Source: Labyrinthula sp. Ha
Lineage: Eukaryota > Sar > Bigyra > Labyrinthulida > Labyrinthulaceae
DNA: 64,000 nucleotides
Assembly (NCBI GenBank): GCA_015227615.1
Contig: JAALGZ010000040.1
Span: 1-64,000, forward strand
Direction of reading: 5' to 3'
Shown: positions 55,136 through 64,000 of the stretch, piece by piece
Position numbering within the stretch: the stretch's first letter is position 1
Layout: each line of letters opens with the position of its first letter
Translations under genes and position numbers: made by a program
Notes under the pieces: generated by a model
Seen by the model: only the letters and a program-made list of their open reading frames with translations
What the model was told of the DNA's origin: nothing
Databases searched by the model: none

Positions 55136-56334
55136 ATGTGGTCTGGAAGGTTTGATTTATCAGTGCTTAACTTGTAGTTCTGGACAAAGATTAAGAGCAA
55201 AGATTCGAAGAAAACGAGCACGGAAGCAAGTGGGCCCAGAAACTTCCGGGAGGAAAAATAAGAGAACAAAAACAAAACGGGATATACCCAGTTTGAGGTT
55301 GGACAATGCATTTAGCAGCTTCAGATATAAAGAAAATGTGAATAGTTTGAATAGAACTGAGCCAGAACCTGAGAGTGTCAGCTCGAAGCCGGTAGGTGAT
55401 ACTGTTTTCAGCAGATGTATGCGTGATCTGGATAAGTTTGGTGTCGAAAACATTTCACCAAGTCATCAGCACGCCTCTATAAGTAGCCTCTCTTATGGAA
55501 CCTCGAATTACTTAACAGAAGAGCGTCAACGAAAAACTAGAACGAGCAGAGAATCTAATTTCAAACATACATTGCGCCTTGACGAAGGTTTTTTGGCAAC
55601 ATTTTCAGACACAGGTCCTAATAACTTTAATTCATGCACCCGAAACATCTCTCTAAAGAAAGACACAGACAGGCCAACGAAAATCGTGACAGATTTTAAG
55701 AATACAGCACTGCAACCACTTTCTTTTATCTTCACACCAGAGGAACATAATGAATTGTACTTACTTTTTGATCCACTAATTTTATAGTAAGTTTTTTGAT
55801 AATGACTTCAGCTCCAAGAGTATTTCAAACCCTATTGAGCCTGAAATAACCAAGTCTATACCCCGAAAAAATGGACAAAAAATGACGTCAGTTGAACAGA
55901 ATGTGATGTACGTAAACGAGAGGAAATGGATGCCTGCAGCTAGCACAGAAAAACAGGTTCTGGAAATAGTTAAAACGAAAAATGGTGACGAAGAGTATTT
56001 GAGATCAATTTTGGTTAGCATTCGCGCAGTGGCTAAAGAGGCAGAAAACCGCAAACGTTTTGCCAAAGATGACAATTATAATGTTCAAGTTTCCTTTAAT
56101 ATGGATGCTACTGAGCTAGAGGGCATTGTGGATATGTGTTTCAAGAGTGGAGAAGAAATTGGGCAACAAGTATTGGTAGAGCTATTTGAACATGATTCTA
56201 CCTTTGAAATACTTTCAGAAAAATCTCTGCAGGGGATTTTAGAGCAACTGACCTCAATGGCTCAAACAGATTCATATTTTGCTAACTACCTGTCACAGAG
56301 AATTTTATCCAAAACAATGAATTCAAGAACATAG
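55136..56334 (+). CDS. Unknown basic protein, three exons
   Basis: Exons 55136-55149, 55178-55756 and 55788-56334 join to exactly 380 codons (379 residues). The first exon is only 14 nt (MWSG plus two bases of the next codon). Introns are 28 and 31 nt, GT-AG. The N-terminus is very basic (RLRAKIRRKRARKQVG, then GRKNKRTKTKRD), like a nuclear or nucleolar localisation segment. The middle is Ser/Asn/Thr-rich and probably disordered. The last about 110 residues are acidic and helical (TELEGIVDMCFKSGEEIGQQ, ELFEHDSTFEILSEKSLQGI, LEQLTSMAQTDSYFANYLSQ), perhaps a small helical repeat domain. I do not recognise the family. It follows ZIP2 by 172 bp on the same strand. Confidence 0.72.
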
Positions 56335-59300
56335 TTAAAAGGTTTTGTCCTATCCGTGATATAATTTTGCATGTTGCCGTATTGACTACTCATTCTCTGC
56401 GGGCATGAAAATAACTTAATTGACTTTAGCAAACTCTAAGAAGTAATAAGTGTCTTTAAGTTTATTTAATTGGCTTCCAACTGTTGATGCCAAAGTAACT
56501 TATCTCACCCAATAACTGTTGATTCTATTCTTAGGTATGTAACTATTGCTCCAAGCTTGTTTACAATTCAGGTGATACAATTATTAATCCAAGCTTCCAC
56601 ACTGTCATAGTTACTCAAACTACAACCATTATTTAAAACATATACCGCATGAGTTTTTTTACGTCTGATATTAAAGCCATATTCTACTTTTAGAATTGTT
56701 GGGCTGACAGAAAATAAAGTATGTGTTCAACCAACACACCTACATAGTTCCCATATCGAGAATCAAGAAAACGTCAATTATCTTCGGTGCATTAGTAAAT
56801 AGTATTCTATTATCTAATTAATCTGCAAACAAGAAGCAACTTGTAAGCATACTGAAACTAGTAGAGATGGGCTACCCAAATCATGCCCTGGCTACAGGAA
56901 ATATCTTATGCAAGTTATGAGAAAGACCAGTTCTTATAGGTTATTACATCATTAGGTGAAATGCGCCATATTAACCATATTGCGGCAATACTTATTCTGC
57001 CTTCATAGCAACCATTCTAAATACCAACAATATTAATTTCCCAAGGCTGAAAATTTCATCGCTCATGTGCATTAAGATTTCCTTAACTATTGTTTAAGCT
57101 TAGCAATTATAAATGGGATAACGTAACCGTATGTAATAATTTAAAAAACTCTCAAAAAAAGTATCACATCAAAGTAGACTATCTTCGACCTTCCTGATGC
57201 CCATGCTAAGGTGGTATTCCTAGAGATCCAATCAAGGATCAATTATGTTCTTTTCAAACAAAGCATTATGCTTCTGAAGAATCTAGACCATGGGGTCTTT
57301 GCAAAGATCAACTTTAACTTTCAGACATCCTCGCTAATGAAACTGTGTTCATTCGCTGGCATTTATTGCATATAGCTTTTGTCTTTTAATTATCATCATA
57401 TTCTTGAAATGTAAATTATGGGTATATCTAAACTAAACTGAAATATTAGTTTTATTCAGCTTACTGATGCTACACTAGTGTCTATGAACATACCTAGAAA
57501 CCTTTGATTTAAGCTGATAACCATCGAATTAAGTTCCAGATACTCTTGGAGCAGCCATTTAAAATAGAAATTTTATAAGTAAGAACCTTTGAACAAAAAA
57601 CAAAGTAACTTAATTCAATAGTTTCCTCCAGAGCCAAGATGAAGCGTTTCATTCATTTATTAAATCCTTTCTCCAGTCATTTTATTCCATGAAAAATAGT
57701 TTTTTCCCCTCAATAAGTTAAAACTGACTCCAATTAGCATAGAAAAACTAGAAATTCTTTTGCAACTGGAAGTCAATTTGTTATTAAAGCTGCAGATGTG
57801 CAATAAAGAGGTGATAATCGGGAAATTCTGTTTCAGAAATCATAGGTACACTGGTTCAATTACTCATTACTGGTGAACTAATGCCACGCTGTAATTCATT
57901 TAATATTTGCTCAGTATAGATATAAGAAGTTCTAAGCAACCCCTGAGAAGCCGGTTTCAATAGAAATGTCCTTAAGGTCAAAGCCAACGCCGAATATTTA
58001 TATATAAAGCCTCAGCGATTCTTAGGTAGCAAACCTAGAAGACCTACAGTATGCCATCAAGTCATTGTATATACCTCTGTGAACCACCTATACTACTCTA
58101 TGAGATTCGGGAAATAGTAATTACGATCTCGAGAAAAAAAACAAACTCTGTTTGTTTCACTAGGTTTGGATTTGTGACCAATATAGTTAGAATTCTTATT
58201 TGACTCAATCAAGCCGCGGTTTACTAGTTTGTTAAGCTTTTGCTTTAACTCTCTTAGTAAAATGCTCATCATAGGATAGTTTTTAGTGGTGAAAGGTTCA
58301 AAGTTTTTATATAAACAAGTTTCCACAATAATCAATCGGCCAAACGCGAAGTTCGCAAGCTATCTATTTAATTGAATATTATTTTGAGTATCTCATACGT
58401 TGTCTTCGCTATGACATGAACCCTCATATGGCTGAGTCTGTTTATTACACTTATTTTTTATTCTCATTAGACATGAACTACTTGCTTTATACATAGGGCG
58501 GCTACAAACTGTTACCCTGTATAACTCACCCTAATGTTACTTATCGTTTTTCATATCCCTAGAAATGCTACCTAACATGATGCTTTACAGGTATTGACAT
58601 TCTTACTTATCCCTGAAAGGCTAACAGAATGTCTTTGCTACGGTTCTTATGATAGCAATAATATCTAATGTGTTTCTTATAGTTATTGCATAAATTGCCA
58701 TTCTCGGGAAGAGCATTGTTGATAATTAACAGGCAACCCTGATTCTTGGGCTGCTCGGTGAAAAAGAAAATAGTCCAATAGAATCTAGCCTTGGTTCATA
58801 TTTCACGTCTACGCTGTCTTAGAGCGCGTGATATTAATTTGAGTGTAACCTTTCCTTTGTTTATGTCTATATTGAATGATCTTTAGCTCCTAGGTATTTT
58901 TTCACTTCCTTCTTGCTTTCTTTGTTAAAGAACCCCAAGTATAACCTCTTCTTTGAGTAATATACTTGTCACATGAGTCTAATTGCCATTAAAGAATCCT
59001 CTAGGTATTAGGGGTATGAACTTGCAGCTATAAAAAGTGAGAATTTCTGGAATACCAACTTTATTGAATATTGATCTGGAATTTATCTGATCTTCCTATT
59101 CTCGATTTGGAGTTACAAAAAAAGTAATTCTGGAAGTTCTATATTTCAAAGAATGTTTTTCTCCAAGCTTCTAGTTGGAGCTATTACTTAAACTCATTGA
59201 AAACCAGGAAGAATAATAATTATACCAATATTCGTAATGTTTTTCAACCCGTTTCTGTTGGTGCAATGACGTAACTTAAACTATTTTCAAAATTTTGAGC

Positions 59301-61200
59301 AAGAGTCTACGTCGTATCCTAGAACAAAACCACAAAAGGCGAGGCAGTGGAATTCCAGAGTTCTTGTAACAAAGCTAGATTTATCTAAAATAAAGCGAGA
59401 CTACCGAGAATGAAGTATCGATAAATGAGATAGAATCCAGAGGGTCGAGGAAATGAAAATATAATGAGATTCCAGGTGACATTATTTGTAGCTATGCTAC
59501 ATTATTGAGCTACTTCTATTTTCATCTGCACAATAGAAAGATGGCTTATCCCTCGTATTTTATTATTGGATTCATTTTCTTTCTGATCGAAGCAGATCAT
59601 AAAGCTTCCGTCAACCTCAATACTAATAAATATAAGTAACCTGTAAGATGACTGTACCAGAAATATCGATTTCTTATTACTTTCAAGTTAGTGATGTTAC
59701 ATGTTGGAGTACCACTCCGAATGAATGGCAAACATGATACCTGTGAACTCTTGTGCAGTCAGATAGACAGGGTCTAGAATAAAAGAGCTTCTTATCTTAT
59801 GGAATCTCTCCGCTTGACTTGCACCTTCTACCATTCTATCCTTAGAATTATTGTTGTTCGCTTCTTAAGCTAAATTTCGGAAACATTGCAAAATAGAACT
59901 TACGTGTATTCAGAATTAGGATCGTAATCGATTCATTAATAATTTATGAAAAAATGTCCATATTATTCGCATTGATGACCATTAATAGTTATAAAATTAT
60001 TTCAATTGGTTATTGATAATCAATTGATACTGAAGGCATACTTAGAATCATTTGATACAAATCAAACTCCCAATTCTAATATTGATATCCGAATCAAAAT
60101 AATTATTGAACAATTATTTATGAATTTTATCAAATTCAATGCCTAATTAGAATGAAACTAAGAAAAAAGATAAAAAAATAGTATGTTTCTTCGCTTCTAC
60201 CTTCTTTGCACTTTACAAAAGTAAGAATGGGTCACTTTAAATGGAATCAGCAGTTTGTTTCTGTTCGACAAACCTTAAACATGTAAAAGTAGTTGAGCCA
60301 CCGATTAACCCACAGCATAATATTCTGCTCTATTTTCTGTTTTTATAAAAAACTAGATATGAAATATTCTTAAATATAGTCTATAACGTGATATATGTTC
60401 TTAAATGAAAAGCCTTAAGACAATTTCCCAAAGACACTTTTGATATCGAGTTTGTTTATTTTTTCTCTGGTTTTAGTAGCTATACATCTACTAAGCTTAG
60501 CCAAGTGTCTAAAGAGATTGGAAGAGAAGGTGTATGGTTTCCTTTAAGCTCTAAATAATGATGCGAAGAATGTAAATTATTTTTTAATCCTTAGAGGTAG
60601 TGAAACAACGGGTAAAAGACAAACAAGAAGAAACACAAAGCGAAATTGCAAGACAGGTGGCGATAACACGTTATATTACTCTTGATGAGCTCTCAAATCA
60701 AATAAAAACAACTAAAATTTAAGATTTTTTTTTGAATAAACAACTTAGCAATTTATTGCCTTGTGTAATTGCAAATTTCAATTGACAAGAACAACTTCAG
60801 AATAAATCAAAATTTGAGCTATAAGCCAGAATACAAAATATATAAACTCAGAAAATATGAAAAAAATACAATTATTCGGTTATAGTGACGATATTATGAA
60901 AAACTTTTTATCCCTAAAAGGGATGGAATTGTTTTTTAAAACAGTTTCGGTGAGGTGCTATACCCTGGTAAGTCAGAGAAGTTATGCAATTATTACCCGA
61001 GTATTGGCTCAGTAACTGTTGAAACGAAATTTATATTATATAGATAGATATAAAAAAACTATCAATTCCTTTCTTTTTTTAGTACGAAGTAAATAGTTAG
61101 AAACAAAGACAATTCTCTTGTGTCTATATTTTATCTTATTCGCAAAGTTCTAATGGTTTTTTGAGTATCACAGTGCGGCATTACTGCCGCCAGGCTAGTT
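56335..61200. other. Gene-poor spacer
   Basis: About 4.9 kb of stop-dense AT-rich DNA. The only recognisable item is the possible retroelement fossil at 58.1-58.3 kb. Confidence 0.5.
58093..58335 (-). mobile_element. Possible Ty3/gypsy-like LTR retroelement fossil (reverse transcriptase fragment)
   Basis: A short stretch resembles the N-terminal part of Ty3/gypsy reverse transcriptase (a YPM...LRELKQKLNKLVNRGLIE segment, then KSKPSETNRV in the place of the K-x-x-x-x-x-R motif). No LTRs, integrase or gag were recognised nearby. It is broken and looks old. The call rests on motif resemblance alone. Confidence 0.35.
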
Positions 61201-62812
61201 ATGCAAACAAACAAAGGTCTGTCTAAATTTCTCCCACAATGGGTGAAAAAAATTGTTCAACATGAAACAACGAAACCGAAAGCTTCAGAAAATAAGGAAA
61301 TAAAAAGTACTCCTAAAATCTTATTACCCAAACCAGCCAACCAACTACTTAAGAATAAGTTAGCGCAGCACAAAGCAAAACTTAAAGTATGTTCTTTCTG
61401 TAAGTTCATTTCAAGGAAAAATACACACTTGGAGAAAAAATGGGGGAAGGAAGCTATGGAACAGTTTATTTTGCAATAAACAAAATAACTAAAGAAGAAG
61501 TTGCAGTAAAGAGCATTCGGAAGAAGAAGGTTCGAAGATCTGAAACACTTGTTCGTGAAATCAAGATTTTGAAAGCAACAAAGCACCAAAACATAGTAGA
61601 TCTATACGATGTTTATGAAAACGATACATACATTCACATTGTAATGGAACTTTGCAGAGGTGGGGAATTATTTGACTACATCTCTCAAAAGAAAAGTTTC
61701 ACAGAATCAGAGTCAAGAAACTTTATGATCCAGATACTAAATGGAGTTTATTATTTGCATGAAAAAGGAATTGCCCATCGAGATCTAAAGCCCGAAAATT
61801 TCCTGTTTAAAGAAAGCCCAGAAAAAAGTAAGGTCTTGAAAATTATAGATTTTGGATTGAGCAGGTTTGCAAACAAAGACACTGTGATGCATACAAGGGT
61901 TGGCACCTTATATTACTTATCCCCCGAAGTTATCTCAAAGCAATATAACATTGCATGTGACTGTTGGTCAATAGGGGTAATCTTGTACATCATGCTTTGT
62001 GGCTACACTCCGTTTTATGGAGAAACCGAGCGGGAGATGTTTACTATGATTAAAGGTGGCCAGTTTGATTTTCCGGAAGAAGAGTGGAAAGACATTTCTG
62101 AAGAAGCCAAAGACTTAATATTAAAGTTGCTTGAGCTGGACCCTGATAGGAGACTTACTGCTAAAGAAGCTCTACAACATCCTTGGATGAAGTTAACGGA
62201 TACAAAGACAGTGCTGCATGCGGAATTTGTGAAAAGATTGACTTCTTTTGCAACACATAATAAAATAAAGAAAACTGCTTTAGGTGTGATAGCGCGGTTA
62301 CTTACGAAAGATCAAATCAAAAGTTTAAGAAAGCAGTTTAAAGCTATAGATGCTGATGGAAATGGGACAATTAGTTTTGTGGAATTAAATGGTGCATTAA
62401 AAACCTTGGGATTAAAGCCGGACTCGAAAGATGTGCAACGACTTATGAAATTAATAGATTTAGATGGGAATGGAAAAGTTGATTATGTGGAGTTTATTGC
62501 AGCTACTATTGAAAGACATATTTATTTGAAAGAGGAGCTTCTGCACCGAGCTTATGAACACCTAGCTCAAGGAAATCATTCTCAAATTACAGCAGAAACT
62601 TTGACGCAAATGTTTTTCTACTCTCTTTTTTATTTTTTAGAATTGGTGACACCGAATCAAATCTAGTAAAAAGTGTTATGTCGGAATATTCAACAAATGG
62701 GGTTCTGACTTTTGAGCAATTTAAGAATCTTATGGCAACACCTGACTTAGTTGAAACCCCAAAGAACAAAACTTTTTCTTCATTGAGTGTTGAAAAGAAT
62801 GAAACCGATTAA
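61201..62812 (+). CDS. Calcium-dependent protein kinase (CDPK)
   Basis: Exons 61201-61386, 61416-62611 and 62641-62812 (two 29-nt GT-AG introns) give 517 residues from ATG 61201. Residues 1-62 are a basic leader; Met-Gln at the start means no N-myristoylation site. Ser/Thr kinase: glycine loop MGEGSYGTV at 71-79, Lys94, HRDLKPEN at 183-190, DFG at 207-209, SPEV activation segment. The autoinhibitory junction lies at about 335-365. EF-hand 1 (DADGNGTISFVE, 374-385) and EF-hand 2 (DLDGNGKVDYVE, 410-421) are canonical. The third (AQGNHSQIT) and fourth (YSTNGVLTF) loops lack the full ligand set, so the C-lobe probably binds little Ca2+. CDPKs occur in plants, algae, alveolates and some other protists. 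Convergent with the RING gene, 166 bp apart. Confidence 0.95.
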
Positions 62813-62978
62813 AACGTAGTTGCTTAGAAATAAAAAGTCCCTGTGTCAAATATACTTTTTCAAGAGAAGGTTTTTTCTTCTAGGACATTTATCGAGACAT
62901 AAGCTGAGGAAGAATAATGTCTCAAATCAATATACCTACCTTTTTGAAAAACCCTATGTCGCTTAAACAAAAAACCAG

Positions 62979-63761
62979 TCATCCATAGGAGACATACATC
63001 GACAACCTTTGCCGTGTAAGAAGAGTTTTATCAGATATCCAACTTTCATAATCGATTTTACCATCGTCAGAAATATATTTTTTAGGTGGTTTAAAACACA
63101 AATTCTTACACACTTGAGCTAATTCAGAAACACTAGCTTTAGCTATATATTCAGGAGTCAATTTCACAGCAGCACAGTATGAAACTCTTGCAACTCCTAA
63201 GTAATTCTTAATCCCTGCTAAAAACCGTCTCTGCTCTTGCTTAGACCATTCCCGATGAACAGTAACTAAATCAAATCCGTGCATTTGGGCGTTCCTTGCA
63301 AAAGTTTCAAGCATTACTTGTTGTTTTTCAGACTTCTTTTTCTGATTTGATAATTCATCACGTCTTCTGAAATAAGAGACTAATCCTTTTAGCTCATGTT
63401 CTTCCACTTTTTTATTAGATTCTTCGACAATTTTACCTTGTTGCAAAATATTTTTCTCATCAATGTCTTCAAATCGACACTTGTTTCCAGAAACAGAAAA
63501 AGAATACCAAACAAGAACAGAACGTACGAGATGAGAAACAGCGAGTGAATCATAAGGTGGTGTTTTTACATCGTTTCTACACAGGGGACAAGAGAGAGAT
63601 TTCGCTAACCAACGAGTTAAGCAGAGCTCGCAGAATGTGTGACCGCAGGAAAGCGTCTGAGGTGAAACGAACAGATCTACACATATAGAACACGATAATT
63701 CTCGAGACACAGACGCCTCAAACTCATGATTTTTAGGATATTTATCTTTGGAAATTGACAT
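62979..63761 (-). CDS. RING-finger (C3HC4) protein, probable E3 ubiquitin ligase
   Basis: 260 residues from ATG 63761, no intron. A classic C3HC4 RING spans residues 24-61: CSIC, CGHTFC (Cys39, His41, Cys44), CLTRW (Cys47) and CPLC (Cys58, Cys61). The hydrophobic and Trp positions that contact an E2 enzyme (I26, W51) are present. A basic, Lys/Glu-rich helical stretch (about 125-155, probable coiled coil) follows, then an unassigned C-terminal region with EWSKQEQRRFLAGIKNYLG and a Cys pair. The C-terminal part could be a substrate-binding domain; I do not recognise it. Confidence 0.88.
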   Translation of the reverse strand: MSISKDKYPKNHEFEASVSRELSCSICVDLFVSPQTLSCGHTFCELCLTRWLAKSLSCPLCRNDVKTPPYDSLAVSHLVRSVLVWYSFSVSGNKCRFEDIDEKNILQQGKIVEESNKKVEEHELKGLVSYFRRRDELSNQKKKSEKQQVMLETFARNAQMHGFDLVTVHREWSKQEQRRFLAGIKNYLGVARVSYCAAVKLTPEYIAKASVSELAQVCKNLCFKPPKKYISDDGKIDYESWISDKTLLTRQRLSMYVSYG

Positions 63762-64000
63762 TTAGACGGCGAAATGAATGTTTTTTCAGGTATTCTAGAA
63801 TCTCAAGGAAGCTTCCTCCAGTTTCTTCGTAAGTTTCTGCTTATTTTGTTCTTTGGTAATGCCGTATGTAGTTTATCTATGTTAGTACATAATTATATAA
63901 CAAGACTGCCACGTCAGTAAAGAATGTGGAAATTATATGGTATTGTTATACTATTAAATAACGAATCTTCTTTAGATAAAAATATACTAGCTACTAGTTA
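63762..64000. other. Upstream region of the RING gene, end of window
   Basis: No gene seen; AT-rich, probably promoter and spacer. Confidence 0.4.

Noticed and set aside
59300-59560. Second possible reverse-transcriptase relic on the plus strand
   Set aside because: Only a short LDLS-like string resembles the family; too weak to name as an element.
1-64000. CRISPR arrays, rRNA genes or bacterial operon structure
   Set aside because: No regularly spaced direct repeats with unique spacers, no rRNA-like conserved blocks, and the genes are eukaryotic with introns.

Overview
The window is nuclear DNA of a microbial eukaryote. It is AT-rich, uses TAA, TAG and TGA all as stops (standard code), and carries genes found only or mainly in eukaryotes: TRM61, a LRR-Roc-COR (Roco) protein, an RGS protein with membrane helices, a CDPK, ZIP transporters and a ZRANB3-like protein. 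The clearest signature is intron size. Fifteen GT-AG introns reconstructed in seven genes are all 28-32 nt long, and removing each one restores a family motif or joins two open frames into a CDS divisible by three. The lineage cannot be fixed from the sequence. The CDPK argues for the SAR or archaeplastid side; the tiny introns recall Blastocystis-like stramenopiles or other intron-miniaturising protists, but the spacers here are long.

Layout. 0-2.3 kb: the edge of a membrane-protein gene, tRNA 2'-phosphotransferase, TRM61 and a small damaged zinc-finger gene. 5.0-8.6 kb: a decayed Mutator-like transposon whose left terminal repeat is split by an insertion and which contains a minisatellite. 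10.1-11.3 kb: a decayed LRR-like frame. 12.3-18.3 kb: secreted class-3 lipase, theta-type GST, a gamma-glutamylcyclotransferase-like protein and an eight-exon LRR-Roco gene. 24.6-26.3 kb: a dead Roco paralogue in otherwise gene-poor DNA. 31.5-35.7 kb: a secreted beta-sandwich-like protein followed at once by a ZRANB3-like protein with an intact HNH nuclease end but an eroded SNF2 ATPase. 37.3-38.2 kb: Rax1-like RGS protein. 42.7-45.8 kb: a mitochondrial-looking free-standing glutamate synthase small subunit and ZIP transporter 1. 53.9-56.3 kb: ZIP transporter 2 and an unknown basic protein. 61.2-63.8 kb: CDPK and a RING protein.

Genes sit in compact islands separated by spacers of several kb with no convincing gene. 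Within islands packing is extreme: divergent start codons 17 bp apart (227/245), convergent stops 5 nt apart (tRNA phosphotransferase/TRM61) and 7 nt apart (GST/GGCT-like). The spacers hold eroded LRR/Roco-like pieces, a probable LTR-retroelement fossil, hairpins and short tandem repeats.

Best candidates for something new: the ZRANB3-like protein that seems to have lost its motor but kept its nuclease; the Roco gene built from phase-2 LRR exon modules around 28-31 nt introns, one with GA instead of GT at its donor; and a 31-nt frame-restoring insert bounded by AACGGT repeats at the start of the ZRANB3-like gene.
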